A DNA stretch of 64,000 bases from Hahella sp. HNIBRBA332 (GTDB lineage: Bacteria; Pseudomonadota; Gammaproteobacteria; Pseudomonadales; Oleiphilaceae): NCBI RefSeq assembly GCF_030719035.1, contig NZ_CP132203.1, positions 4,730,501 to 4,794,500 of the forward strand, read 5' to 3'. Below, piece after piece: positions 33,482-42,646 of the stretch; position 1 is the first letter of the stretch; every line of letters begins with the position of its first letter. The notes beneath the pieces were generated by a model. It was not told the origin of the DNA and made no database searches. It was given only the letters and a program-made list of their open reading frames with translations. Both the position numbers and the translations under genes were made by a program.

Positions 33482-34520
33482 GGGGCGCAACTTCCTGACT
33501 GTCGGAACCACAAGGCAACTTATCCAACGCAGAGATGACCTGTTGCGCTGGTAACTGTTTGAGGCAGTTATAATGTCCCAAAGGGCAAGTACGTTCAAAA
33601 CAGGGACTGCAGTCCAGACCCAAGCGAACGATTTGCTTGTGCTCAGTAAGTGGCGGCGTAAAGTCTGGAGAGGTAGAGCCGTAAACGGCGACCAGAGGAC
33701 GCCCTAAGGCTGCAGCAACATGCATTAGGCCTGAATCGTTACTAACGACGCGAGAGGTTAATGACAACAACGCGACGGCTTCCTGCAGACTCGTCAAGCC
33801 AGCAAAGTTCACAACACCGACAGAGCCTGAGGCCGTCGCTATTTCTTCGCAAACAGGTTTGTCATTGGTGGAGCCAAACAACCAGACGCGCCATCCGTCT
33901 CGCAGATAATGGCGCGCAACGGCCGCATAATGCTCCGCAGGCCACTGCTTGGCGGCGCCAAATTCAGCGCCGGGACATAACCCCAAAATTGGCGTCCCAT
34001 CCGCGTCTACGGCGTACTTAGCGCACACGTCCGCCGTAAGCTTCGCATCAGGTTTCAACTCTGGGTTGGGTATACGGCTTAAGTCAGCTTGTCCATTATC
34101 ATAGGCAAGCGCCACAAAGCGCTCGATCATCAGCGGGAACTGCGCTTTATCAAGCTTACGAATGTCATTCAACAAGCCATAACGCATTTCTCCCCGCCAA
34201 CCAGTACGCCTTGGTATGCTCGCAAACCAGGGAATTAAGGCGGACTTCAATGAGTTAGGAAGAACAATGGACCAAGCGTAGTCCTTAGCCTTTAAAGACG
34301 CAGCCAGTTCCCGCCGCGCCTTCAACATCAGCTTGCCATGCCCCACCGGCATATCGATGGCGTCCCTCACTTCCGGCATAGCCTCAAGAATTGGGCGACT
34401 CCAGCCTGGAGCAAGGACGTCTATTTGAGCGTCCGGGTAAAGGCGCACAAGCACTTTAAAAAGGCTTTGCGCCATCACCATATCGCCAACCCAAGAGGGC
34501 CCGATAATCAGAATATTCAA
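33474..34520 (-). CDS. waaF: LPS heptosyltransferase II (WaaF)
   Basis: A 348-residue GT9 enzyme adding the second heptose of the inner core. NILIIGPSWVGDMVMAQSLF at the start is diagnostic, followed by YAWSIVLPNSLKSALIPWFA, LCPGAEFGAAKQWPAEHYA and VSNDSGLMHVAAALGRPLVAVYGSTSP (the ADP-heptose donor site, shown as adjacent motifs) and a CSPCFERTCPLGHYNC cysteine cluster near the end. ATG 34520, 36 bases after the ilvE stop, makes it the first LPS gene of the minus-strand run. Confidence 0.95.
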   Translation of the reverse strand: MNILIIGPSWVGDMVMAQSLFKVLVRLYPDAQIDVLAPGWSRPILEAMPEVRDAIDMPVGHGKLMLKARRELAASLKAKDYAWSIVLPNSLKSALIPWFASIPRRTGWRGEMRYGLLNDIRKLDKAQFPLMIERFVALAYDNGQADLSRIPNPELKPDAKLTADVCAKYAVDADGTPILGLCPGAEFGAAKQWPAEHYAAVARHYLRDGWRVWLFGSTNDKPVCEEIATASGSVGVVNFAGLTSLQEAVALLSLTSRVVSNDSGLMHVAAALGRPLVAVYGSTSPDFTPPLTEHKQIVRLGLDCSPCFERTCPLGHYNCLKQLPAQQVISALDKLPCGSDSQEVAPLA

Positions 34521-34555
34521 GGGCTGGCGCCTCTTACCAGGAAATAAACTAAAAC

Positions 34556-35479
34556 TTAGGCGACGGGCGTCAGCCAGTGCTTGAACTCTTCGTTACGTCC
34601 TTTGACTACGTCGAAGTACAGCGACTGCAATCTTTCAGTAATCGGCCCACGCAGACCGGAGCCAATTGGACGTCCATCCAGCTCTCTTATCGGCGTAACT
34701 TCCGCCGCAGTACCAGTGAAAAACGCCTCGTCAGCAATATAGACTTCATCACGGGTGATACGCTTCTCCACCAACTTATAGCCCAAATGCTCCGCCAGAT
34801 GAAAAATCGTGTTACGAGTGATGCCGTTGAGGCAGGAGGTCAACTCCGGTGTGTATATAACGCCATCACGGACAACAAAGATGTTTTCTCCGGAACCTTC
34901 CGCCACATAACCTTCCGGGTCAAGTAGTAATGCCTCATCGCACCCACACGCCAACGCTTCGTTCAAAGCCAGCATAGAGTTGATGTAATGACCGTTCGCT
35001 TTAGCGCGGGTCATAGAAATGTTCACATGATGACGAGTATAAGAGCTGGTGCGCACCTTGATGCCTTTCTGCAACGACTCTTCACCCAAATACGCTCCCC
35101 ACTCCCAAGCGGCGACGATCACATGCACGCTCAGATTATTAGCGCGCAGCCCCATACCTTCAGAGCCATAGAACGCCATGGGGCGCATATAAGCTGAGCT
35201 CAGATTGTTGTCACGCACCGCCTGACGTTGAGCTTCATTAAGCTCATCCTTGGAAAAGGGCAGCTTCATGTTCATGATATGAGCAGAGTCAAACAACCTG
35301 TCGGTATGCTCCTGCAAACGAAAAATCGCCGCCCCCTCAGGAGTCTGGTATGCGCGGACGCCTTCAAACACGCCCATGCCGTAATGCAGCGTATGTGTTA
35401 ACACATGCACATTGGCGTCACGCCAAGGCGTCATTTTGCCGTCGAACCAGATCAAACCGTCACGATCAGCCATGGACAT
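34556..35479 (-). CDS. ilvE: Branched-chain amino acid aminotransferase
   Basis: A 307-residue class IV PLP transaminase for valine, leucine and isoleucine. DGLIWFDGKMTPWRDANVHVLTHTLHYGMGVFEG carries the usual start (motifs WFDGKM, VHVLTHTLHYG and GVFEGVRAY), TRAKANGHYINSMLA includes the PLP-lysine region, and LLDPEGYVAEGSGENIFVV and LTSCLNGITRNTI are family signatures. ATG 35479 is used because AAGGAG lies nine bases upstream; an in-frame start at 35512 is less likely. glnE-ilvE-waaF order is as in Pseudomonas. Confidence 0.95.
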   Translation of the reverse strand: MSMADRDGLIWFDGKMTPWRDANVHVLTHTLHYGMGVFEGVRAYQTPEGAAIFRLQEHTDRLFDSAHIMNMKLPFSKDELNEAQRQAVRDNNLSSAYMRPMAFYGSEGMGLRANNLSVHVIVAAWEWGAYLGEESLQKGIKVRTSSYTRHHVNISMTRAKANGHYINSMLALNEALACGCDEALLLDPEGYVAEGSGENIFVVRDGVIYTPELTSCLNGITRNTIFHLAEHLGYKLVEKRITRDEVYIADEAFFTGTAAEVTPIRELDGRPIGSGLRGPITERLQSLYFDVVKGRNEEFKHWLTPVA

Positions 35480-35528
35480 AGCAGTCAACTCCTTCGGGGC
35501 CCAAAGCCACACATTCTTAAACTGTAAC

Positions 35529-35544
35529 CCGACTTTAACGTCGG
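35529..35544 (-). terminator. Weak hairpin between glnE and ilvE
   Basis: CCGAC and GTCGG form a five-base stem with a six-base loop in the 97 bases between glnE and ilvE. On the minus strand it is followed by GTTACAGTTTAAG, which is not a clean T-run. It could be a weak terminator or attenuator for glnE readthrough. Confidence 0.3.
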
Positions 35545-35576
35545 AAGAGTATTAGTTAATCAGAGGAGCAACCAGG

Positions 35577-38468
35577 TCACTCCGCAAATACTTTTTCCCA
35601 AAACGCCACAACCCAACGACGCTCTTCCAACAGCTCGTCAGCTTGTATTCGCGCAGGAAGATTCTGAAGCGCTAGCCGGTGCCCGCGAGAGCGAAGCAAG
35701 CGATAGATGTCGCACAGTTTATCCGCATCTTCAGGAGTGAAAATACCGGCCTCACCCAATGCTTCCAATATCCTGATGTTGTCGCTCCAGACAACAATCT
35801 GAGGGTATTCATTCGCCCAGCGCAAAGCTGCATATTGAACCATAAATTCGATATCAACGATACCGCCCCCATCATGCTTGAGATCGAAATAAGGCAGGCT
35901 TCCTGAGGAATCCGACTTGGTTCCGAGAGAGGCGCGCATTTTCTCTCTCATCTCCATCACTTCTGCGCGCAATTTTGCTGGGTCACGAGGTTGCGTAAGA
36001 ATGTCTTTCCTTACTTTTTCAAACTCTGCGCGAATACCGGGACACCCCGCCACCGCTCTCGATCGGACTAGAGCCTGGTGCTCCCAAGTCCACGCGCTTT
36101 TTTCCTGGTATTGCTGAAATGCGCTAACAGAGCTGACCAGTAATCCCGAGTTCCCAGAAGGTCGCAGACGCATATCCACTTCATATATATCTCCAGAAGC
36201 CGTTTTCGTCGTCAGCAGATGGATAATTCTCTGCCCAAGGCGGGTGAAAAAGACTGGATTGGCGATACTGGTTTCACCATTCGTACTTAAATCTCCTGAA
36301 GCGCCATGCAGAAATACTAGATCCAAGTCCGAACCGTAACTCATTTCAATCCCACCAAGCTTTCCATATCCGACAACTGCAAATCGCATATCGTTTGGCG
36401 GAGCATCTTCGTAGCCTGGCTCGCCGTATTTCTTCACCATCGTTTCCCAAGCTTCATCCACCACCTGCTCAATAATGGTTTCAGCGATAAAAGTCAGGTA
36501 ATCACTCACTTTCATCAGGGGCAGAGTCTCACGCAAATCAGAGGCGGCCACACGTAATACGTGAGCCTTTTTAAAGTACCTCAACGCCTCCATTTGCTCT
36601 TCCAGATCATCATTGGGAATGCGCAACATTTGCTGACGGAGTTCATCACGCAATGCAGAAGTATCAGGCGGAGTGTAAAGGCTACCTGAATGCAATAACT
36701 CATCAAGCAGCAAGGGCGTAGTTACAATTTGCGTCGCGATCCAGGCGCTTTCCGCGAACAACCGAATAAGTTCGGTCAGCGCGCTTGGGTTCTCATTCAG
36801 TAATGCTAAATAAGCACTTCTCCGCAGAACAGCTTCAACCAGAGCCAATAGTCTTCTGCACGTTTCATGCGAAGCCCTGCTGTACGCCAAAGACTGAAGC
36901 AGGTTGGGCATGAACTCATCTAAACGCTCTTTTCCCTGCAACTGAATATGCTGCACTCGTGAGCTCTGGCGAAGCTGCTTCACAGACTCATAGATTTCCA
37001 CTGCCTGTTCACATCCAGACTGCGATAACAACTCCAGCGCCTCATCCTGAGTTAATCTGCCCGCCCAAAGAGCCCGCCACTCGACCGTATCTGGACGCTC
37101 TAAAGGAGCTTCCCTGCGCTCAGCAATAATGTCGGCAAAATGCTCCGATACACAATCCCTGAATTTATCTAATTGAATTCGACATTCACTCCACTCCGAG
37201 AAGCCCATTGCCACAGCAATCCGCTCCCTCCCCTCCTCATCCTTTGGTATCTCCTGAGTCTGCTTGTCTTCAAGACCTTGAATAGCATGCTCTAAATTGC
37301 GCAGAAATATATACGCCTCCCGTAACTCAGTCGCTGCGGCGACAGGTAGAAGCCCTTCGTCTTCGAGGCATTCCAGAGTCAGCAGCAGGTTCCGTTGCTG
37401 CAGCCTGACATCTCGGCCACCGCGCATCAGTTGGAACACCTGGACGATAAATTCAATCTCTCTAATACCCCCTCGCCCTACTTTAATATTTCCATCCTGA
37501 CCTTTACGCTGAACCTCTCTTTCTATCATCTCCTTCATCGCTCTCAGCGCCTGAACTGCGCCAAAGTCGATATATTTACGGTAAACGAAAGGCTTAAGCG
37601 AAGTTAGTAGCTCTTCACCCGCCTCAATATCGCCAGCGACCGCCCTGGCCTTGATCATCGCATACCGTTCCCAATCCCGACCTTGCTCCTGGTAATAAGC
37701 TTCCATAGCCGCAAAGCTAAGAGCCAGAGCCCCACTCTGCCCGTATGGCCTCAGCCTCATATCCACCCTAAACACAAAACCATCGGCCGTTGTTTTATCT
37801 AACGCCTGTATTAACCTCTGCCCCAATCGAGTGAAAAACGCCTGATTATCCAAAGAGCGAGTCCCACCCTGAGTCTCACCTCTTTCAGGAAACGTGAATA
37901 TTAAATCAATATCCGATGATACATTGAGCTCGCTCGCCCCAAGTTTCCCCATAGCGAGAACAACCAAATGCTGCTTATCGCCAGCGACAGAGTGCGGCTC
38001 CCCCAACTGCTGACTCATATCACGATAGATCCAACCCAAAGCCTCATCAATACAGGCTTCTGCAAGCCATGAGACCTCACGGGCTGTGACTTGATAGTCC
38101 GCCAAGCACACCAAGTCTCGCCATATAATTCGAAACATCATCCGTCGGCGAAACTGCCTCAGTATTCGAAGCAAGTCATCCTCCTTCTGAGCTTCCGACA
38201 ACTCTTCGACCAATAACCTTCGGAAATCGGCAGGTTGATAATCTTTTTGATACTTGGAAGACTGCAAGAAATTGAGAGCCAGGCCGGGCTCCCTAAGAAC
38301 GATTAAGGCGAGGAAATCACTCACTGCAAAAGCGCGGAGAATATCGGGAAAGAAAGGAGAAAATGCGCCTAAAGTCTCGGCAGGCAGGCCAGCAAACTCA
38401 TCCCAATACTTCTGAATCGCTGGATGAATTGCTGACGGATATAACTTTAGCTCGCTTGGCGCAGCCAT
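35577..38468 (-). CDS. glnE: Bifunctional glutamine synthetase adenylyltransferase/adenylyl-removing enzyme GlnE
   Basis: A 963-residue protein with two nucleotidyltransferase domains that adenylylate and deadenylylate glutamine synthetase under PII control. The N-terminal (adenylyl-removing) half has VLAMGKLGASELNVSSDIDLIFTFPERG (motif GASELNVSSDIDLIF), the C-terminal (adenylylating) half has VVGYGKLGGIEMSYGSDLDLVFLH (motif GGIEMSYGSDLDLVF). RVDMRLRPYGQSGALAL and VDMRLRPSGNSGLLVSS follow each. Length is standard. Its target GlnA (45978) has the matching adenylylation tyrosine. Confidence 0.96.
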   Translation of the reverse strand: MAAPSELKLYPSAIHPAIQKYWDEFAGLPAETLGAFSPFFPDILRAFAVSDFLALIVLREPGLALNFLQSSKYQKDYQPADFRRLLVEELSEAQKEDDLLRILRQFRRRMMFRIIWRDLVCLADYQVTAREVSWLAEACIDEALGWIYRDMSQQLGEPHSVAGDKQHLVVLAMGKLGASELNVSSDIDLIFTFPERGETQGGTRSLDNQAFFTRLGQRLIQALDKTTADGFVFRVDMRLRPYGQSGALALSFAAMEAYYQEQGRDWERYAMIKARAVAGDIEAGEELLTSLKPFVYRKYIDFGAVQALRAMKEMIEREVQRKGQDGNIKVGRGGIREIEFIVQVFQLMRGGRDVRLQQRNLLLTLECLEDEGLLPVAAATELREAYIFLRNLEHAIQGLEDKQTQEIPKDEEGRERIAVAMGFSEWSECRIQLDKFRDCVSEHFADIIAERREAPLERPDTVEWRALWAGRLTQDEALELLSQSGCEQAVEIYESVKQLRQSSRVQHIQLQGKERLDEFMPNLLQSLAYSRASHETCRRLLALVEAVLRRSAYLALLNENPSALTELIRLFAESAWIATQIVTTPLLLDELLHSGSLYTPPDTSALRDELRQQMLRIPNDDLEEQMEALRYFKKAHVLRVAASDLRETLPLMKVSDYLTFIAETIIEQVVDEAWETMVKKYGEPGYEDAPPNDMRFAVVGYGKLGGIEMSYGSDLDLVFLHGASGDLSTNGETSIANPVFFTRLGQRIIHLLTTKTASGDIYEVDMRLRPSGNSGLLVSSVSAFQQYQEKSAWTWEHQALVRSRAVAGCPGIRAEFEKVRKDILTQPRDPAKLRAEVMEMREKMRASLGTKSDSSGSLPYFDLKHDGGGIVDIEFMVQYAALRWANEYPQIVVWSDNIRILEALGEAGIFTPEDADKLCDIYRLLRSRGHRLALQNLPARIQADELLEERRWVVAFWEKVFAE

Positions 38469-38565
38469 TAGTCTGTGCTCCCCTGATCAGAATTTCTTTT
38501 CCTCAGAATAGCACGATCAGAACCATAGCTAACGCTTCAATGTGTGACGCCCTTATGTTAATAAA

Positions 38566-39366
38566 TTACCAATCGCTCTTTGCCAATGCCTGCCTCAACT
38601 CTGAACGATTCAAAGTAGCATTAACATTCCAGTTGTAAGGCAAGTCCGTAGAGAACTTAATATTCATAGGTAAGTCTCGTCGATACTTACGGACAAACGC
38701 CTCAACCCCACCTACCACTGCGAAATCATCCTCAAACCAGCCAAATATACTAGACAAGTGGATAACATCATTCTCTATTACAATCCCTTTATTTTCCTGC
38801 GTTAAATATTTTTTTGATTGCTCTTCCAACTGCTGATTGAGATTACTCGCAGTATAAGGCTCAATACGTAAGTCTGGGCAACTCATAGATGCACAGTTAA
38901 GCGCCATGTGAATCCTTGGATCACCCATCTTACGAAGAATTCCATGCTCCAAATAACGCAGAGTCACCTTCTCTCCACACAAGACCCCTGCATCAAACGT
39001 CCAAACGGGCTTAAAGAAGGAACCCAACGATTTAAGCTTAGTAATTGGCCAGTTATCGACGACCATTTTGATAGCGAGAATATTATAGCCATTTAGGTAA
39101 AAGGCCATACGCTCTTCAGGAGTCTCAAGATCAGACAAAGGGAAGGTAGCGATCTGCTCGACTAATTTGGCAAATTTCTCATTTCCTTTTAACGCCCCAT
39201 AGTCGACAAAGTTGGCATCCATATATTCTTTGTGATCAGGTTTAACATATTGCCGCAGTAGCTCTGAGTATGCCGACCAGTCTGGTTCCTTGGCGTTTGC
39301 TGTAAATGCAATAAAAGCAGCTAACGCTGTACATAAGAAGCAAATAGACCTCAAATTGATGCGCAT
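38566..39366 (-). CDS. DUF547-domain exported protein
   Basis: A 266-residue protein with a Sec-type signal peptide (RSICFLCTALAAFIAFTANA, cleavage near residue 25) and a DUF547 domain: the ERMAFYLNGYNILAIKMVVDNWP block, then RYLEHGILRKMGDPRIHMALNCASMSCPDLR (motifs RIHMALNC and CASMSCPDLR), and YLTQENKGIVI. The conserved cysteine and histidine in HMALNCAS are reminiscent of a papain-like or transglutaminase-like centre, but function is unproven. It lies between the CYTH gene and glnE, which are usually direct neighbours. Confidence 0.82.
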   Translation of the reverse strand: MRINLRSICFLCTALAAFIAFTANAKEPDWSAYSELLRQYVKPDHKEYMDANFVDYGALKGNEKFAKLVEQIATFPLSDLETPEERMAFYLNGYNILAIKMVVDNWPITKLKSLGSFFKPVWTFDAGVLCGEKVTLRYLEHGILRKMGDPRIHMALNCASMSCPDLRIEPYTASNLNQQLEEQSKKYLTQENKGIVIENDVIHLSSIFGWFEDDFAVVGGVEAFVRKYRRDLPMNIKFSTDLPYNWNVNATLNRSELRQALAKSDW

Positions 39367-39389
39367 ACTCTTACCTTCTGAAAGCAGAA

Positions 39390-40310
39390 TTAACCCGTTA
39401 GCTCCCTCCTCAGCACTTCCAAACCTATCAAGCCAGGCGCTGTGGAGTTAAGTATATACTCAGAAAAACCAACCCCTTGCTCTCTACTTAACCACTGAAA
39501 TAAAGACTCAACTTCAGCTTTAACTAACTGCCCCATCATGTTTCCTTTGGAACCACTTAAAGTCAGTAGTGAGCTTATCCCAGCCATACATTCAACGTAC
39601 TGATACCAATCCTTGCCATCATCGTTGGCTGCAGCTTCCATATAGCATGCCAATTCATCAATTAATTCATCGAGCAGTGTACTTACTATGCGCTCAGGAT
39701 CACACTCCCGCTCAGTCGCAGTGACTCCTGCAAGACTGTATCCACGAGCCGCTTTGCTTTTCTTACTCAACCAACAGGGAACTTGCTTAGCTATTTTCTC
39801 AGCCACAGCTATAACGCAAGACACATCGCCTTCTTTGAGCTCAATTTCAATCTCGGATATGGGTTGAACTCCACCAGCACTGCGAATTTCACCAATATCT
39901 AAAGCCAACTCAAATACGCTTCCGCCAACCTCTACCATCCATTTGGTACGCTCAAATTTGGTTTCAAAGACAGGCCCAACCCTCTCCAACTCTATACCTT
40001 TGACAGCTTCCACCTTTGAAAGTTTCGTAATATCCAACTTATTTTCTGATAATTGCCAGTTCCACTCGTCACGAACATGCAAACCAGCCACACACCTGCC
40101 GCTCCCCTTCAGAGTTTGCTCCCAGGTATCTCCATGATTCCGTATTCTCAAAGCAATCTTTGAGCGCTGCATAGCAAAGTTAGGAGTGTCGTAATATACA
40201 TTTTGGAGTATTGAGCTTGAGTTCGGATTCCCCCAGATTTCTATGAGATCAGAATACGTTCTTGACAGCCTCTTTCGAGGAAAAGAAAGCTTAACCTCGA
40301 TTTCTTTCAT
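39390..40310 (-). CDS. CYTH-domain protein (YgiF-like, inorganic triphosphatase type)
   Basis: A 306-residue protein. MKEIEVKLSFP has the ExExK signature of the CYTH tunnel fold; YYDTPNFAMQRSKIALRIR and WEQTLKGSGRCVAGLHVRDEW continue the tunnel with basic residues, and ISEIEIELKEGD supplies acidic metal ligands. The C-terminal 90 residues look like a truncated CHAD domain (shorter than the usual 200-plus). E. coli YgiF, upstream of glnE, is an inorganic triphosphatase. ATG 40310 is favoured by GGAGA upstream; a GTG at 40331 would add seven residues. Confidence 0.82.
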   Translation of the reverse strand: MKEIEVKLSFPRKRLSRTYSDLIEIWGNPNSSSILQNVYYDTPNFAMQRSKIALRIRNHGDTWEQTLKGSGRCVAGLHVRDEWNWQLSENKLDITKLSKVEAVKGIELERVGPVFETKFERTKWMVEVGGSVFELALDIGEIRSAGGVQPISEIEIELKEGDVSCVIAVAEKIAKQVPCWLSKKSKAARGYSLAGVTATERECDPERIVSTLLDELIDELACYMEAAANDDGKDWYQYVECMAGISSLLTLSGSKGNMMGQLVKAEVESLFQWLSREQGVGFSEYILNSTAPGLIGLEVLRRELTG

Positions 40311-40368
40311 GATTTTTCTCCGCACGCCCACATAAATCGCCAGCTTCTTATATTATTTTGAGCAAAAA

Positions 40369-40393
40369 AAAACCGGCTCTGAGAGCCGGTTTT
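40369..40393 (-). terminator. Intrinsic terminator of the porin gene
   Basis: AAACCGGCTCT and AGAGCCGGTTT form a strong stem around a short loop centred at 40380, and on the minus strand the stem is followed by a run of nine T residues (A-run at 40364-40372 on the + strand). It lies 27 bases after the porin stop. Confidence 0.88.
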
Positions 40394-40419
40394 CTTTCTG
40401 AAAATACTTTCAGACAATA

Positions 40420-41367
40420 TTAGAACGCGTAGGTTGCGCCAACATTGAAAGTCTCAATGTCAGTGTCATCACCACCGCCTGCAGGTTCTACAGTTTTCAG
40501 GTCATACTCAACATACACATACATGTTGTCAGACAGATTGTGCAGGGCCTGAAGTGTAATTTCACTTGCTTCTTCATCGCTCTCAAAGTCAGCAAAGCCA
40601 TATGCTGCTGCGAACTGAGTTGCCCCCATGGTGTAAACACCACCAAGCGCCCAAAAATCAACGTTTTCGTCTTGAGTCTCGAACTGACCGATTACTTTGA
40701 AGTCGCCGAATTTGTATGAACCAGACAAACCGATTACGTCTTCACCACCATCCAAGTCATTAATTGCGTAACCCAATACAACCTGCAGCGCTTCCATTTC
40801 ATACTTAGCAGCAACAGAAGCGGTATACTCAGAACCACCTTCCAAAGACTTAGTCACACCAACAGTGAAACCGCTAAAGCTTGGGGAATAGTAATGCAGA
40901 GTATCACTCTCTGCCATTCCCGCCACGTCACCAGCAACACCTACGGATTCAAACAAGTCAATTTGGTCAACCCACTCATAAACGGTATCTTCTGAACCCG
41001 CCAAAACAGTACCGAAGTCACCTTTAACACCGATAAAGGCTTCATCAAACTTCTCGCCTAAGCCTTTATTGGTAGCTTGGTCATCAGCATCAAAGTGAAA
41101 CTCTGCTTTGAAGAAGCCTTCAACGCCAGGCATAATTTCATGCTTGTGTTTGAAACCGATAGTAGACCCATTATCAGCAAAGTCAGTGTTGCTGGCTTCA
41201 CCAGCACCAGTATCAACATTTACATACGACTGAACTAACTGAATGTTACCGTAAACGGTAGGCATGGAATCTAAACGAGCAGCCAGCTCAGAGGCCGGAT
41301 CCATCGCAAAAGTGGTAGAAGAAATCGTTGCAGCGGCAACAGCTGAAGCGATCAAAGTCTTTTTCAT
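40420..41367 (-). CDS. Outer-membrane porin (general gram-negative porin type)
   Basis: A 315-residue protein with a classic signal peptide (KKTLIASAVAAATISSTTFA, cleavage near residue 21), alternating hydrophobic/polar beta strands, glycine- and acidic-rich loops and a C-terminal phenylalanine (FNVGATYAF), the outer-membrane targeting signature. TIGFKHKHEIMPGVEGFFKAEFHFD and AFIGVKGDFGTVLAGSEDTVYEW are trimeric porin (OmpC/PhoE-like) blocks. Probably a 16-strand general diffusion pore. The highly acidic mature protein suits a saline habitat. It is monocistronic with its own terminator. Confidence 0.9.
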   Translation of the reverse strand: MKKTLIASAVAAATISSTTFAMDPASELAARLDSMPTVYGNIQLVQSYVNVDTGAGEASNTDFADNGSTIGFKHKHEIMPGVEGFFKAEFHFDADDQATNKGLGEKFDEAFIGVKGDFGTVLAGSEDTVYEWVDQIDLFESVGVAGDVAGMAESDTLHYYSPSFSGFTVGVTKSLEGGSEYTASVAAKYEMEALQVVLGYAINDLDGGEDVIGLSGSYKFGDFKVIGQFETQDENVDFWALGGVYTMGATQFAAAYGFADFESDEEASEITLQALHNLSDNMYVYVEYDLKTVEPAGGGDDTDIETFNVGATYAF

Positions 41368-42112
41368 TTCGTCTTCCTTTTGTGTGTTAAATCAACTTCT
41401 TTCGAAGATTGATGGTTAAAAGCCACATTTTTCTTTATATAGGCAAAAAATTTTCGCCAATTTATAGTTCGTGATTATGTCAACTTAATGACATTTTTCA
41501 ATCCGATGTTTTGTCTATATCAAAGCCTCCTTTTTCGCCGCACCCCATCAGTTTTTAAATGTTGATAGATTTTCGCAAATCAGGCCTCTTCACAGAGGTC
41601 TACATTTCTTCACTGAAGGTCAGCCAAAAAGGCTTAAATTTCCACTCTATCAACAACTTACCATCAAAGCCTTGACAGCTCTTTTTGCAGAGAGGCAAAA
41701 AATCCTTACAAACAACGGGTTATACAACTTTCCTAAACAAGAAAATTAATAACCATATGTAATACAATGTTGTCGTTTTTGCAACCAAAAAGTGCCTCTA
41801 TGGCATTTTTTTTTGTAACAAAAAATCTACTTTCAAGCCCTAAAAAGGCCGAGGGGGCTTCCCCCTAAAAAACCAAAACTTTTTACAATCAAGCAGTTAA
41901 ATCGACCGCTTTGCGTGCTCTTTAATCGCCTGATATTGGCGCAGCTTTCTTTACCTAAACAAACATACATAGAAGCGCACCAGTACTATAACAAAGGAAT
42001 TATATTATTGGGCCATCCATCCCATAGTGGATTTCCGAAACCCAAGTAGCTTCAAACCACTCGATTTTGCTGAGCAGGCGTAAAGCATAAAACTCTTAAT
42101 TTCAATACTCTT
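41368..42112. promoter_or_regulatory. 745-base AT-rich non-coding region upstream of the porin
   Basis: No convincing open frame. From the porin side: an imperfect palindrome GGCAAAAAATTTTCGCC at 41442-41458; a hairpin-forming segment at 41582-41601 (CCTCT/AGAGG around TCAC); a short stem with T-runs on both strands at 41791-41812; and a tight hairpin AGGGGG/CCCCCT with a three-base loop at 41852-41866. The porin promoter must lie in the first 100 or so bases. The length is unusual for this compact window and leaves room for a small RNA or several regulator sites. Confidence 0.5.
41788..41815 (-). terminator. Bidirectional terminator-like stem downstream of dtd
   Basis: AGTGCC and GGCATT (one G-T pair) around a five-base loop form a stem flanked by AAAAA on one side and nine T residues on the other, so it could terminate transcription in both directions. 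On the minus strand it is the first terminator-like element after dtd, about 300 bases downstream of the stop. On the + strand there is no known gene for it to serve. Confidence 0.45.
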
Positions 42113-42553
42113 TTACTCCACACGAAGCGAAAATGTTGTTGGGCCAACATTGGCCAGCGTCACTTCCATGTCCGCACCAAACTCTCCCGTCTGAACCTTG
42201 CTTACTATTATTGAAGCCTTATTAACAAAATGATCGTAAAGCTTCTCGCCTAATTCAGGCGAAGCTGCAGAAGAAAAACTTGGTCTCATTCCTTTTTTTG
42301 TATCAGCCGCCAACGTGAACTGCGATACAACCAACAACTCTCCATCTATGTCCTTGAGGCTTAGATTCATCTTGCCATTCGTATCAGCAAAAATACGGTA
42401 GCCCACAATTCTATCTAACAGTCTTTCCGCCTGACGCTCGGTGTCATTTGGTTCAACCGCCAGCAAAACGAGAATGCCTTCACCGATTGAACCAACTGTC
42501 TCTCCATCCACTTTGACGGAAGCATGCGCAACGCGTTGAATCAGTCCGATCAT
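42113..42553 (-). CDS. dtd: D-aminoacyl-tRNA deacylase (D-Tyr-tRNA deacylase)
   Basis: A 146-residue proofreading enzyme that hydrolyses D-aminoacyl-tRNA. MIGLIQRVAHASVKVDGETVGSIG (blocks LIQRVAHASV and VGSIGEGILVLLAV) and the active-site SQFTLAADTKKGMRPSFSSAA are typical. The C-terminal Gly-cisPro motif reads NVGPTTFSL where most members have NxGPVT, a conservative change. Length is standard. It follows the iminopeptidase-like gene by 93 bases, an arrangement known from Pseudomonas (pip-dtd). Confidence 0.95.
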   Translation of the reverse strand: MIGLIQRVAHASVKVDGETVGSIGEGILVLLAVEPNDTERQAERLLDRIVGYRIFADTNGKMNLSLKDIDGELLVVSQFTLAADTKKGMRPSFSSAASPELGEKLYDHFVNKASIIVSKVQTGEFGADMEVTLANVGPTTFSLRVE

Positions 42554-42646
42554 TTATTACGCTCGCGCTTAATCTTTAAGGAACTGTTACAGCCTTTTTA
42601 AACATTTGCGGCATTAAAACTGCCTATTACTTAACTGTCAATAGGA

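Noticed and set aside
33482..33598. Extended N-terminus for waaC
   Set aside because: Would lie wholly within waaF and does not resemble a heptosyltransferase start.
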